Counted from the first letter of the stretch, positions 32,485 through 44,650 are shown. The stretch is 64,000 bases of DNA from Microbulbifer flavimaris (GCF_001641755.2 NZ_LRFG02000002.1:922693-986692); one strand, 5' to 3'. Notes: generated by a model from the letters alone, not told the origin. Program-made: numbers and translations.

Positions 32485-33027
32485 TCAGCGCACAAATGAC
32501 TGGAACTGCTCGTCGACCGGTGTCTGGGCGAAGTGGTTGATATAGTTGCTCATCACCTTCTGCGCCACGCCCACAATGATCTCCAGCAGGTTCTGCTGAG
32601 TGTAGCCGGCGTCGTAAAAGCGCTGCAGCACATCGTCGCTGACGACACCGCGCTCACGCACGATGGCGAGGGTGGTGTCCCGCAGTACTTCCAGCTTGTC
32701 ATCACCCAGCGGCTCGCCATCGCGCAAAGCGTCATTGAGCTTTGCGTCTACTTTCATTGCCCTGGCGATCGCGCTGTGCGCCGGCACACAGTAATGGCAG
32801 TCATGCTCCACATTGATGGACTGCCACACCACGGTCTTCTCCTCTGCGGAGAACGAGGTATTCAGGAACTGCTCGTGCAAGTCCTGGTAGGCCGCCAGCG
32901 CTGTCGGCGCCTCCGCCATAATGGCGTGCAGGTTGGGAATGGAGCCGAAGGCGTCGATGGACTTCTGCAGCAGCGGTTTGCTGGCCTCGGGTGCGGACTG
33001 CTGATCGTGAATCTCAAACTCTTTCAT
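32485..33027 (-). CDS. AhpD/carboxymuconolactone decarboxylase family protein
   Basis: This 180-residue protein carries the peroxidase-like motif EHDCHYCVPAH: Glu74, Cys77, Cys80 and His84 match the AhpD catalytic set, so it is probably a disulfide-based alkylhydroperoxidase or thiol reductant. The start at 33027 has a strong GGAGGT ribosome site. It is the first gene of a two-gene minus-strand unit with the alcohol dehydrogenase. A divergent TetR regulator lies across a 166-bp gap holding three 16-bp operators, so the unit is probably induced by a reactive electrophile or aldehyde (inference). Confidence 0.87.
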   Translation of the reverse strand: MKEFEIHDQQSAPEASKPLLQKSIDAFGSIPNLHAIMAEAPTALAAYQDLHEQFLNTSFSAEEKTVVWQSINVEHDCHYCVPAHSAIARAMKVDAKLNDALRDGEPLGDDKLEVLRDTTLAIVRERGVVSDDVLQRFYDAGYTQQNLLEIIVGVAQKVMSNYINHFAQTPVDEQFQSFVR

Positions 33028-33068
33028 GGGGATACCTCCAGTTCTCTCTGGGATCGCAAGCAGCAAAA

Positions 33069-33084
33069 TTGAACGACTGCTCAA
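33069..33084. promoter_or_regulatory. TetR operator copy 1
   Basis: TTGAACGACTGCTCAA: arms TTGAAC and GCTCAA around four bases. It is the copy nearest the AhpD-like gene (42 bp upstream of its start), so binding would block that promoter. Confidence 0.7.
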
Positions 33085-33105
33085 GTACGGGCACATTAAC
33101 CCATC

Positions 33106-33121
33106 TTGAGCACTTGCTCAA
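33106..33121. promoter_or_regulatory. TetR operator copy 2
   Basis: TTGAGCACTTGCTCAA: a perfect 6-bp inverted repeat, TTGAGC / GCTCAA, around four bases. It lies in the middle of the divergent gap. Confidence 0.75.
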
Positions 33122-33162
33122 CAGTGGGCGCATTTGCCCCTGATGAACCGGGGAGATATTAT

Positions 33163-33178
33163 TTGAGCAGCTGTTCAA
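33163..33178. promoter_or_regulatory. TetR operator copy 3
   Basis: TTGAGCAGCTGTTCAA: arms TTGAGC and GTTCAA. It ends 15 bases before the tetR-like ATG and would give autorepression. Confidence 0.7.
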
Positions 33179-33193
33179 GGGGCGGGAATCATC

Positions 33194-33787
33194 ATGGCCA
33201 ACACCGCAAAATTTGATCGCCGCGAGGTGCTGGAAAAAGCCACCCGGCTGTTCTGGCAGAAAGGCTTCCACGCCACTTCCACCCGTGACCTGCAGCAGGC
33301 CATCGATATGCGTCCCGGCAGCATCTATGCTGCTTTTGGCAGCAAGTCTGGCCTTTTTCGCGAAGTTCTCCACTTTTACGCTGATGATATGGCCCGGCGA
33401 CTGCAGGGCTGCATGGACGGTGAAGACGCGACCATCGACGGGCTGCGCGCCTTCTTCCGCCAGATCCTCCTGCAGGGCGGTGACAATGCGCCCAGCGAGC
33501 TCTGCCTGCTGGCCAAGTCCCTTTCCGAGCTGGAGAAGGACGAAGCAGAGCTGCTGCAGGAAACCCGGACCCTGCTGGCCGCCACGGAGGAGAATTTCCG
33601 CCGCCATGTCGAGCGCGCCGTGGCCGCAGGAGAGCTGTCCGAACAGGCCAGCCCGGCCCTGCTGGCACGGCAGCTCCAGGTAGAGCTGATCGGACTACGC
33701 AGCTACCTGCGCGCCACCGGTGACCGGGAGGCGGTTGGCGAGCTGGTGGACAACCTGTTCTGTGGCCTCTTACCCGCCGGCCGCTAG
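33194..33787 (+). CDS. TetR family transcriptional repressor
   Basis: The 197-residue protein has the TetR DNA-binding domain at about 9-55 (DRREVLEKATRLFWQKGFHATSTRDLQQAIDMRPGSIYAAFGSKSGLFREVL). The ligand domain resembles the TetR_C_16/AcrR-like group and includes Cys87-like and other cysteines near 75-105 that might sense electrophiles. It is divergent from the AhpD-like and alcohol dehydrogenase genes, with three matching operators in between; it most likely controls them and itself. The ligand is unknown. Confidence 0.88.
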   Translation: MANTAKFDRREVLEKATRLFWQKGFHATSTRDLQQAIDMRPGSIYAAFGSKSGLFREVLHFYADDMARRLQGCMDGEDATIDGLRAFFRQILLQGGDNAPSELCLLAKSLSELEKDEAELLQETRTLLAATEENFRRHVERAVAAGELSEQASPALLARQLQVELIGLRSYLRATGDREAVGELVDNLFCGLLPAGR

Positions 33788-33927
33788 CCCGGCTGATGTG
33801 CCAGCGGTCTACACGGCGGCCTGAAAGCTAACGGATTTCAAAATCTGCCCCCTGTGGACATATGCCCCGGGCACGGCCTGTGGCATCGTTGATACCATCG
33901 ACGGGACAACAATAAACAGAGGTTGCC

Positions 33928-35172
33928 GTGAATCTCGTTACCCTGGCCATTCCCTTCTTCTTGCTCGCCGTGCTGGTGGAACTGGCGCTGGATCGCCGCT
34001 ATGGCTGGGGCCTGTATCGCCTCAATGACGCCATCGGCAGCCTGGGCGCAGGCATCATGAGCCGCATCACCGGCCTGGTCCGCAAGGGCGTGTTCCTGCT
34101 GATTTACATCCCGCTCTTCGAGCTGCTGCAGCCCTACTACCAGGCCGTAGGCTTCAACTGGTCCATGGAAAACCCCTGGCACCTGCTGCTGGCGGTGGTT
34201 GCCTACGACTTCTGTTACTACTGGAAGCACCGCTTCGCTCATGAGATCAACATCTTCTGGGCCGACCACCTGGTGCATCACCAGAGCGAGGACTACAACC
34301 TCACCACCGCCCTGCGCCAGCCCTGTGGAGGTCTGCCGATCGGCTGGATCTTCTATACGCCGCTGCTGCTGATCGGCCTGCCGTGGGAGCTGCTGGTAAC
34401 TGCCGGCGCCATCGACCTGATCTACCAGTTCTGGGTGCACACGCAGAAGTTCCCCAAGGTGCGCTGGATGGAGTGGATCCTGGTCACGCCCTCCAACCAC
34501 CGGGTCCACCATGCCCAGAACAAGGTGTACGTGGACAGAAATTACGGTGGCGTCTTCATCGTCTGGGACCGGCTGTTCGGCACCTATCAGGAGGAGCTGG
34601 AGACTGAGCCCTGTATCTATGGGGTGCGCAAGGCGCTGAACTCTTTCGACCCCCTGGCTGCCAACCTGCAGCATTACAAGCGCATGGCGCTGGATGCCTG
34701 GCACACCAAAAACTGGTGGGACAAACTGACACTGTGGTTCCGGCGCACCGGTTACCGGCCCGCGGATGCAGAGGCCGCCATGCCGGTGCCGTCCTCCGAC
34801 CTCACCGACTTCCGGCGCTATGACCCCCAGATCAGCGCTGGCCAGCGCTACTACGCGCTCGCACAACACGTCATTTACTCGGCAGCCACCCTGGTCCTGA
34901 TCTGGTATGCCGCAGAACTCAGCTACGGCCAGCTGGTGGCTGCCGTCGGGCTGCTCGGCGCGGGACTGGTGATCAACGGGCGCATCCTCGACAACCATCG
35001 GCTGGCGCGACCGGCAGAGCTGGTGCGTCTGGCGGCTCTCCTCGGCACCACACCGTTGCTGCCGGCGGCGCTTGGACTGGGAGTCGCCATCTATGCCGCC
35101 CTGAGCGCACTGGCCTGGTGGCGGTTGGCATTTGCAGACAAAGGCGCTACAGTCGCCCTCGTTAGCGATTAG
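33928..35172 (+). CDS. sterol desaturase / fatty acid hydroxylase family membrane protein
   Basis: This 414-residue membrane protein carries the three histidine clusters of the family that bind a di-iron centre: HRFAH (101-105), HLVHH (114-118) and HRVHH (191-195). The C-terminal third has further helices of no known family. Such enzymes hydroxylate or desaturate lipids; related proteins act on sterols, ceramides or alkylglycerols, and the substrate here cannot be inferred. The start is GTG at 33928. It is the last gene of the accessory block before gmk. Confidence 0.9.
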   Translation: MNLVTLAIPFFLLAVLVELALDRRYGWGLYRLNDAIGSLGAGIMSRITGLVRKGVFLLIYIPLFELLQPYYQAVGFNWSMENPWHLLLAVVAYDFCYYWKHRFAHEINIFWADHLVHHQSEDYNLTTALRQPCGGLPIGWIFYTPLLLIGLPWELLVTAGAIDLIYQFWVHTQKFPKVRWMEWILVTPSNHRVHHAQNKVYVDRNYGGVFIVWDRLFGTYQEELETEPCIYGVRKALNSFDPLAANLQHYKRMALDAWHTKNWWDKLTLWFRRTGYRPADAEAAMPVPSSDLTDFRRYDPQISAGQRYYALAQHVIYSAATLVLIWYAAELSYGQLVAAVGLLGAGLVINGRILDNHRLARPAELVRLAALLGTTPLLPAALGLGVAIYAALSALAWWRLAFADKGATVALVSD

Positions 35173-36048
<876 letters not shown>

Positions 36049-36203
36049 GCGCCAACCCCGCTTTGAGTGGCGCCGCTGACGTCTGGTCGATTTACGTACA
36101 CCGCCGGCTGGGTTAAGATTGCCGGTCCCGCGCCGGAGGAGCCGCCGGCATCCGCGCGCCCCGAATTCGCCCATCCCGGGCACTGCAATGGAACCGAGAT
36201 TTT

Positions 36204-36470
36204 ATGGCACGTATTACCGTTGAAGATTGCCTCGACAACGTCGACAACCGCTTTGAACTGGTGATCGTGGGCAGCAAGCGCGCCCGCCAGATCGCCACCG
36301 GTGGCAAAGACCCGCTGGTGCCCGAAGAGAACGACAAGCCCACCGTACTCGCGCTGCGCGAGATCGCCGAGGGACTGGTAGACGCCAGCATCCTCGACCA
36401 GGTGGACGAGGAGGAAGCCCCGATGGAGCGTCCGTCCGCTCCGGTCTACCTGTCCGAGCAGGATCTTTAA
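36204..36470 (+). CDS. rpoZ: RNA polymerase omega subunit
   Basis: Omega aids assembly of the beta' subunit and forms part of the ppGpp site on RNA polymerase. The 88-residue protein starts [30 protein letters not shown] and has the acidic C-terminal tail. The N-terminal Ala-Arg residues that contact ppGpp in E. coli are present. It is placed just ahead of spoT, as in most gammaproteobacteria. Confidence 0.97.
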   Translation: MARITVEDCLDNVDNRFELVIVGSKRARQIATGGKDPLVPEENDKPTVLALREIAEGLVDASILDQVDEEEAPMERPSAPVYLSEQDL

Positions 36471-36511
36471 TCCCCACTCGCTTGAGTTCTAACCGAGAGG
36501 CGCGCGCGGCT

Positions 36512-38632
36512 TTGCATACCATCGACAGTCTGGCCCACCGCCTCTCCTCGTATCTCCCCCCCGACCAGATCCAGATTGTCCGCCGCGCCTACTTCTACGC
36601 AGAACAGGCCCACGACGGGCAGCAGCGCCGCTCCGGCGAACCGTACATTACCCATCCGCTGGCGGTAGCCACCATCCTCGCCAGCATGCATATGGATCAC
36701 CAGAGCCTGGCTGCCGCCATGCTTCACGACGTGATCGAGGACACCGGTATCCCCAAGGCGGCGCTGGCGGAGCAGTTCGGCGGGGAAGTGGCGGATCTGG
36801 TGGACGGCGTCTCCAAGCTGACCCAGTTCGAGACCGACAGCCCGGCGGAAAAGCAGGCGGAAAACTTCCAGAAAATGGCCCTGGCCATGGCGCGGGATAT
36901 CCGCGTCATCCTGGTCAAGCTGGCCGATCGGCTGCACAACATGCGCACCCTGGGCGCACTGAAACCACAGAAGCGTGTGCGCATCGCCCGCGAAACCCTG
37001 GAGATCTACGCACCTATCGCTCACCGCCTGGGCATGAACGATGTGCGCATCGAATTCGAGGACCGCGCCTTCTTTGCCATCTATCCTCTGCGGGCCAGCC
37101 GCCTGCGTGCGGCACTGGTCGCGGCGCGCGGCAACCGCAAGGAGCTGCTGGAGAAGATTCAGAACGCCATCGAGGTGCGCCTGCAGCGGGAGGGCATCGA
37201 CGCACTGGTGATCGGCCGCGAGAAGCACCTGTTCAGCATCTACCAGAAGATGCGCGCGAAGAAGAAGTCGTTCAAGGAAATCATGGACGTCTACGCCTTC
37301 CGTATCATCGTCGACAGCGTCGACACCAGCTACCGCGCGCTGGGTGTGATGCACAACCTCTACAAGCCGGTGATCTCCGAGTTCAAGGACTACATCGCCA
37401 TTCCCAAGTCGAACGGCTACCAGTCGCTGCACACGGTATTGCTGGGTATGCACGGCGTGCCGATCGAGGTGCAGATCCGTACCAAGGAAATGGACGAGAT
37501 GGCCAATAGCGGTATTGCCGCCCACTGGCTGTACAAGGCTTCCGGCGACGAGGTGATCAATACCGGCGGCACCAGCCAGGTGCGCGCACGGCGCTGGGTG
37601 CAGGGCCTGCTGGAAATGCAGCAGCGCGCCGGCGACTCGCTGGAATTCATTGAGAACGTGAAGATCGACCTCTTCCCCGACGAGGTCTACGTGTTCACGC
37701 CCAAGGGAGAGATTATCGATCTCCCCGCAGGTGCTACCGCGGTCGATTTTGCCTACATGGTGCACACGGACATCGGCAACACCTGCGTTGCGGTGCGCAT
37801 CAACCAGCGCCTCGCACCATTGTCGCAGCCGCTGCAGAGCGGTCAGAAGGTGGAGGTCCTCACCAACAAGAAGGCGCAGCCCAATCCCAACTGGCTCAAC
37901 TTCGTCGTTACCGCGAAGGCGCGCAGTGCCATTCGCCACTTCCTCAAGCACCAGCGCCACCACGATTCCGTGGCCCTGGGCCGCCGGCTGCTGGAAAAGG
38001 CACTGGGCAAGTTCGACACCGCGCTGGACGAACTGAGCGAAGAGCAGATTGAGCGCGGCGTGCGCGAGGCCAAATGTCTCTCGCTGGAGAACCTGCTCGA
38101 GGAGATCGGCCTCGGCAACAAGGTGGCGTTTTCCGCGGCCAAACTGCTTGCGCCACCCGACAAGGAGGAGGCGGGCGCAAGCAACATTTCCTCCCCGCTC
38201 ACCATCGACGAGCAGGAGGGCATGCTGATCAGCTTTGCCCGTTGCTGCCGGCCGATCCCCGGCGACACCATCATCGGCCATATCAGCTCCGGCAAAGGGG
38301 TGGTCGTGCACCGGGAGTCCTGCCGCAATACCGCGGATTTCCGCGAGCATCCGGAAAACATCATGGCGGTCAACTGGTCGCCGGATGTGAAAGGCGAGTT
38401 CCTCGGCGATGTCAGGGTCGAGGTGGAGTCCGAGCGCGGCATCATTGCGCGCTTGGCGACGCGGATCACGGAAGAGGGCGCCAGTATCGAGCAGATTCAC
38501 GTGGACGAGAAAGACGCACGCAACAGTGTCATCTCCCTCACCCTGGAAGTGAGCAACCGCGTGCAACTGGCACGGGTGATGAAACGGCTGCGCAACCTGC
38601 CGGCGGTGATTCGTATCGCGCGACCCGGCTGA
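36512..38632 (+). CDS. spoT: bifunctional (p)ppGpp synthetase / hydrolase SpoT
   Basis: SpoT makes and degrades the alarmone (p)ppGpp. The protein has the HD hydrolase domain with HDVIEDTG, the synthetase domain (RAKKKSFKEIMDVYAFRIIVDS, AIPKSNGYQSLHTVL), a TGS domain (FTPKGEIIDLPAGATAVDFAYMVH), a helical region, and a C-terminal ACT domain. I prefer the TTG at 36512 (706 residues): the protein then begins MHTIDSLAHRLSSYL, which lines up with relatives, and GAGAGG is 11 bases upstream. An alternative TTG at 36482 adds ten residues without a clear ribosome site. It directly follows rpoZ. Confidence 0.95.
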   Translation: MHTIDSLAHRLSSYLPPDQIQIVRRAYFYAEQAHDGQQRRSGEPYITHPLAVATILASMHMDHQSLAAAMLHDVIEDTGIPKAALAEQFGGEVADLVDGVSKLTQFETDSPAEKQAENFQKMALAMARDIRVILVKLADRLHNMRTLGALKPQKRVRIARETLEIYAPIAHRLGMNDVRIEFEDRAFFAIYPLRASRLRAALVAARGNRKELLEKIQNAIEVRLQREGIDALVIGREKHLFSIYQKMRAKKKSFKEIMDVYAFRIIVDSVDTSYRALGVMHNLYKPVISEFKDYIAIPKSNGYQSLHTVLLGMHGVPIEVQIRTKEMDEMANSGIAAHWLYKASGDEVINTGGTSQVRARRWVQGLLEMQQRAGDSLEFIENVKIDLFPDEVYVFTPKGEIIDLPAGATAVDFAYMVHTDIGNTCVAVRINQRLAPLSQPLQSGQKVEVLTNKKAQPNPNWLNFVVTAKARSAIRHFLKHQRHHDSVALGRRLLEKALGKFDTALDELSEEQIERGVREAKCLSLENLLEEIGLGNKVAFSAAKLLAPPDKEEAGASNISSPLTIDEQEGMLISFARCCRPIPGDTIIGHISSGKGVVVHRESCRNTADFREHPENIMAVNWSPDVKGEFLGDVRVEVESERGIIARLATRITEEGASIEQIHVDEKDARNSVISLTLEVSNRVQLARVMKRLRNLPAVIRIARPG

Positions 38633-38775
38633 TTTTGTGATGGCAGCCAGTCATCCGGCAGCCTTGTGACAAAAGTCTCGCTTTCTGTTTAGCCCCGCCC
38701 CGGCCACGCTCCCATTCCCCCGACAGGCGCGCTATATTTGCCCGCTTTCTTTTTCAGCAAGTGGTGGAGTTACCC

Positions 38776-39159
38776 ATGACCAATCGCGCCGTAATAAAAA
38801 CTGACAAGGCGCCCGCCGCCATCGGCAGCTATTCCCAGGCCGTCAAGGTGGACCATACCGTGTACCTCTCCGGCCAGATCCCGCTGGATCCACAGAGCAT
38901 GGAGATTGTCAGCGCCGATTTCACCGAGCAGGCGCGGCAGGTGTTCCGCAATTTGCGCGCAGTCTGCGAAGCAGCCAATGGCAGCCTCGGCCACATCGTC
39001 AAACTGAATCTCTATCTCACCGATCTCAGTGACTTTGCGGCCGTGAACGAGGTAATGGCGGAGTTCTTCGAACAGCCCTATCCCGCACGTGCCGCCGTCG
39101 GCGTCAAAGAGCTGCCGAAGGGAGCACTGTTCGAAGCGGAAGGGGTGATGGTGATCTGA
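38776..39159 (+). CDS. ridA: RidA family reactive intermediate deaminase
   Basis: RidA hydrolyses reactive enamine/imine intermediates such as 2-aminoacrylate made by PLP enzymes. The 127-residue protein has IGSYSQAVKVDHTVYLSGQIP, the catalytic-site Arg in PARAAVGVKELPKGALFEAEGVMV (about 100-123), and the full YjgF fold length. GGAG sits 7 bases upstream of the ATG at 38776. It follows spoT after a 143-bp gap, a conserved neighbour. Confidence 0.95.
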   Translation: MTNRAVIKTDKAPAAIGSYSQAVKVDHTVYLSGQIPLDPQSMEIVSADFTEQARQVFRNLRAVCEAANGSLGHIVKLNLYLTDLSDFAAVNEVMAEFFEQPYPARAAVGVKELPKGALFEAEGVMVI

Positions 39160-39237
39160 CCGACCAGAACGGAGGTCGCGGCAGGGGGTTAGCAGGCCAT
39201 GGGGCAAATCCGGTTAGGGAAGTCGCCATCTGGCCCG

Positions 39238-40116
39238 CTAGTCCAGGTCCAGCAAAGCACTATAGCCGGCCCGGTAATCGGGGTATTTGAGCGTATAACC
39301 GGTGGCGAGCATGCGCCGGTTGCGGAGCTTCTTTGACCGACGCTGGCTGGTAGTGACGTACTCGCGCAGATGCGCCCCGGTATACCCCATGGAGCGTGCC
39401 AGCCATTTCTGCAGGTCGTGCATGGGCACCGGCTCATTGTCCGTACCGATATAGACCCGGTCTGGCGCCCAGCCCGCCTTGTGGCGCTCGATCAGGTGGG
39501 CGATGAATCCCGTGCAGTCATCGACATGGATGCGGTTGCTGTATTGCGGCGGTTCCGGTGGCGCGCAACGGCCCGCGCGAACCTGTGACAGCAGACGATC
39601 GCGACCCGGGCCATAAATTCCCGCAAAACGCAGCACTACCGCCTGGGGCAAGGCGCTGGAGATCACCTCCTCCGCCGCCAGCAGGGTATTGCCCTGAAAG
39701 CCGTTTGGCACCGCGGGAGTCTCCTCATCAATCCACTGGTCCCCGCCCTGGCCGTAGACCCGCGAAGAGGAGACCCAGATCACCAGCCGCGGCGGCTTTT
39801 CCAGCCGGGGCAGAGCTGCCGCCAATGCAGTGGCGGTATCCAGGTAGGCGCGACGATAGCCACTCTCGGTGTATTCATCCGGTGTGAAAGTGGCGAGTAC
39901 GATATCGGCCCCGTCCGCCAGCAGGCGGGAGATGTCTTCCTCGCGCGTGGCGTCACCGCGGCGCCAATTGACCACATCGGCCCGGCGTTTGCGCGCCAGA
40001 GCCACCAGTGGATTCCGGCGCACGCCGTAAACGGTATAGGATTTTTTATCCAGCTGCAGGGCCAGCCGAGCCCCCAGGTCTCCACAACCGAATATCCAGA
40101 GTTTTTCTTTTGGCAT
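39238..40116 (-). CDS. NAD(P)-dependent epimerase/dehydratase-like (extended SDR) protein
   Basis: The 292-residue protein resembles the YeeZ/SDR_a5 group. It begins with a Rossmann motif, FGCGDLGARLA (9-19), then VSSSRVYGQGG near 114-124, where Tyr of YxxxK-like enzymes would lie, and a LRFAGIYGPGRDRL substrate loop near 165-178. It may be a sugar-nucleotide epimerase or a related enzyme; the substrate is unknown. Transcribed away from ridA on the minus strand, with glsB upstream. Confidence 0.75.
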   Translation of the reverse strand: MPKEKLWIFGCGDLGARLALQLDKKSYTVYGVRRNPLVALARKRRADVVNWRRGDATREEDISRLLADGADIVLATFTPDEYTESGYRRAYLDTATALAAALPRLEKPPRLVIWVSSSRVYGQGGDQWIDEETPAVPNGFQGNTLLAAEEVISSALPQAVVLRFAGIYGPGRDRLLSQVRAGRCAPPEPPQYSNRIHVDDCTGFIAHLIERHKAGWAPDRVYIGTDNEPVPMHDLQKWLARSMGYTGAHLREYVTTSQRRSKKLRNRRMLATGYTLKYPDYRAGYSALLDLD

Positions 40117-40184
40117 AAACAGTCCGCGCCAAGTTGCGAGTCAAACCGCACCCCCCACTTGCCGCAATCCCCTCAACAAAACAA

Positions 40185-40220
40185 CCTTGCCCGGCACCGC
40201 GCATGCAGCACCGGGCAAGG
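40185..40220 (-). terminator. terminator of the GlsB-like gene
   Basis: A perfect 10-bp stem CCTTGCCCGG / CCGGGCAAGG with a 16-nt loop is followed on the minus strand by the T-rich TTGTTTTGTTG. It lies about 75 bp past the stop codon of the GlsB-like gene. Confidence 0.7.
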
Positions 40221-40293
40221 CTTGTGGTTTCCACTCCCGGGCACTCACGACCGACCGCTCTCCTTGCGGTGCCGCGCTCCGGGAGACGCGCCC

Positions 40294-40554
40294 TCAGCTG
40301 CCCCGACGGCGAAGAGCGCGAAAGACAAACAGAAAAATCAGCGCACCAATGGTCGCCGTGACAATGTCACCGAAACCGAAACCGGTCACGGGACCACCAA
40401 TACCGACCAGGGAACCGAGCCAACCGCCAATAAAGGCACCGACAATGCCGATGACGATTGTCACGACCCAGCCGCCCGGATCAGGGCCAGGCATGATCCA
40501 CTTTGCCAACGCACCGGCGATCAGTCCGAGAATAATCCAGGAGAAAATGCCCAT
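40294..40554 (-). CDS. GlsB/YeaQ/YmgE family stress-response membrane protein
   Basis: This 86-residue protein has three membrane helices, the family opening GIFSWIILGLIAGALAKWIMPGPDPGG and the Gly-rich second helix (GIVGAFIGGWLGSLVGIG). Family members were once called transglycosylase-associated proteins and are often stress-induced; their activity is not established. It is adjacent to oxyR on the opposite strand. Confidence 0.88.
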   Translation of the reverse strand: MGIFSWIILGLIAGALAKWIMPGPDPGGWVVTIVIGIVGAFIGGWLGSLVGIGGPVTGFGFGDIVTATIGALIFLFVFRALRRRGS

Positions 40555-40692
40555 GGGATTGCTCCGCTCACTTTGTTCCTACACATATAGCAAAATTTTG
40601 CGCCGTGTTCGCTGATAAAGGTCCACAAATAGCAATTTTTACTAACAAACCATTGACGTATCGCCGGTCAGACTTGTCGTTGGCCGCCGGCC

Positions 40693-40708
40693 ATTATTTA
40701 TGAATAAT
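40693..40708. promoter_or_regulatory. palindrome in the oxyR promoter region
   Basis: ATTATT-TATG-AATAAT, flanked by GGCC on both sides, sits 35 bases before the oxyR start and between the divergent oxyR and GlsB-like genes. Its AT-rich dyad fits a LysR-type autoregulatory site. It does not match the ATAG-N7-CTAT spacing of OxyR half-sites well. Confidence 0.45.
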
Positions 40709-40742
40709 AGCTATGGCCACTTAACTGCTGATTGCTTCCCTT

Positions 40743-41662
40743 ATGACGCTCAACGAACTGCGCTACATCGTCACCCTGGCTCAGGAACAGCATTTCGGCC
40801 GCGCTGCCGAGCGCTGCTTCGTCAGCCAGCCGACCCTCTCCATCGCGGTAAAGAAACTGGAGAAGGAGCTGGACGTAGCCCTGTTCGAGCGCTCCAAGAC
40901 CCGGGTGCAGGCCACTCCGCTGGGTGAGCGTATCGTCGCCCAGGCCCAGCTGGTGCTGGAGCAGGCCTCGGCCATCAAGGACATTGCCAGCGCCGGCAAG
41001 GACCAGCTCTCCAGCCCCCTCTCTGTGGGTGCAATTTTTACCATCGGGCCCTACCTGTTTCCCCACTTCATTCCGCAGCTGCAGCGAATGGCACCGGAGA
41101 TGCACCTCTATGTCGAGGAGGGATATACCGCGACCCTGCGCCAGCGCCTGCGCAAGGGGGAACTGGACGCCATCATCATCGCGCTGCCATTCACCGAGCC
41201 GGATGTGGTCACGCAGCCGCTCTACGACGAGCCTTTCGTTGTCCTGATGCCCGCTGGCCACCCGCTGGCGAAGCAGGACAGCATTTCGCCGGATCAGTTA
41301 TCCGAGGACAACGTGCTGCTGCTGGGGGAGGGGCACTGCTTCCGCGACCAGGTGCTGGAAGCCTGCCCGCAGTTGCAGCACTCGATCGAGAAAGAGTCCG
41401 GCAGCGGGCGTATCCGCACTGCGGCCGACGGCAGCTCCCTGGAGACCCTGCGCCATATGGTTGCCTCCGGACTGGGCATTACCGTGCTGCCACTGTCCGC
41501 CGCCACCGCCTCCCAGTACGCCAGCGGCCTGCTGGAGACCCGCCCCTTCTCGGCGCCCGCACCGCAGCGCACCGTGGCTCTCGCCTGGCGCGCCAGTTTC
41601 CCCCGCCACCGGGCCATCGACATCCTGCGCGATGCCATCAGCCAGTGCCAACTGGGGGAGCG

Positions 41663-41666
<4 letters not shown>
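40743..41666 (+). CDS. oxyR: hydrogen peroxide-sensing LysR regulator OxyR
   Basis: OxyR senses hydrogen peroxide by disulfide formation and activates antioxidant genes. The 307-residue protein has the LysR helix-turn-helix (AAERCFVSQPTLSIAVKKLE, 21-40), the effector domain, and both redox cysteines at Cys199 and Cys208 in GHCFRDQVLEAC, the same numbering as E. coli OxyR. It overlaps recG by four bases (GTGA), so the two are translationally coupled, as in Pseudomonas. Confidence 0.97.
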
Positions 41667-43747
<2,081 letters not shown>

Positions 43748-43895
43748 CCGGCCGGACACTTCCCGATACCAAAACTCCTGTTGTGGTCACCAATATTTTT
43801 GCGCTCGACCGCCGGTGGTGGCAGCCTGACCGATAAGCCACATAACAATAAGCGGTCCCAGCCGCAGGCAAAATCGAGAGAGAACGGAGACCACC

Positions 43896-44603
43896 ATGGA
43901 AGACTCACGGAGCGATCGCGCGAGGTCCGGTCCCCTGCGGACACTGCTCGCAATGCTGGGCTCAGCGGCATTGTTGCTGTCCAGCGCGCAGCTCAGTGCG
44001 CAGGACGGTTTTTTCAGTGACGACGGACAAACCCCCAGTGTCACCCTTACCAGCAGCCAAATCCGACTGGATGTCCCCACCCCGGTCAGCGGCAATGACC
44101 TGGCCCTGTTGCTGGCCCAGGCCGGCAGCGGCGGCCTCAGCCAACTGAAAAATGAGGCCGCGGCCCGATTTTCCGCGCACCTCCGACAGGCCATGGCGGA
44201 GCGCCTGCGCGAGCACCTGAGCGACGAGGATGTACCCCTGGTTCAGCAGGGCGGCTTTCTCACGTTGCACACGCACTTCGACGCGGGTATCAGCAAGCAG
44301 CTGACAGACCTGAAGAATTCCGATCGCCATGAAACAGAGCGGGGCACGCTGCTGGTCAGTGGTGAATTCCGCTACTGGCTGTCATCGGTCAGCGGGGAAA
44401 CCCTGCAGGAAAAGCGCATAGACCTTGGGGACCTGCGCCTGGAGAACCGCTACCGGGTGCGAACCAACCACCGCAGCGGTGAGATCGAAGACAGCACGGA
44501 CGAGGCCATCGAGGACATGCTGGAGGAGATGGCGGACCAGTTGCTGGACCGCATCGAAGACCAGCTGGAGGCGGACGAATTGCGGCAGATCGCGCGCCTC
44601 TGA
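43896..44603 (+). CDS. secreted protein of unknown family, paralogue A
   Basis: I do not recognise this 235-residue protein. A signal peptide (about 15-36, ending LSAQ) is followed by an acidic segment with TPSVTLTSSQIRLDVPTPV, then LALLLAQAGSGG, a helical region, a beta-strand region (GGFLTLHTHFDAGISKQLTDL; GTLLVSGEFRYWL) and a Glu/Asp-rich C-terminal helix ending LEADELRQIARL. The next gene (44800) has the same layout, including V-P-x-V-x-x-NDLALLLAQAG-like and TLQE motifs and the LEADELR end, so they are a tandem duplicate. Probably periplasmic. ATG 43896 has a GGAGA ribosome site. Confidence 0.75.
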   Translation: MEDSRSDRARSGPLRTLLAMLGSAALLLSSAQLSAQDGFFSDDGQTPSVTLTSSQIRLDVPTPVSGNDLALLLAQAGSGGLSQLKNEAAARFSAHLRQAMAERLREHLSDEDVPLVQQGGFLTLHTHFDAGISKQLTDLKNSDRHETERGTLLVSGEFRYWLSSVSGETLQEKRIDLGDLRLENRYRVRTNHRSGEIEDSTDEAIEDMLEEMADQLLDRIEDQLEADELRQIARL

Positions 44604-44627
44604 CCGCATCCCCGACCGTGAAACCCT

Positions 44628-44650
44628 CGGCGACATCGGCAATGTCGCCG
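44628..44650. other. perfect hairpin between the two paralogues
   Basis: CGGCGACAT / ATGTCGCCG, a 9-bp perfect stem with a 5-nt loop, 24 bp past the first paralogue's stop. No T-run follows. It may end or stabilise the first transcript. Confidence 0.5.

Noticed and set aside
36467..38566. Minus-strand open frame of 699 codons antisense to spoT
   Set aside because: spoT is clearly the real gene; the antisense frame is a codon-bias artefact with no recognisable motif.
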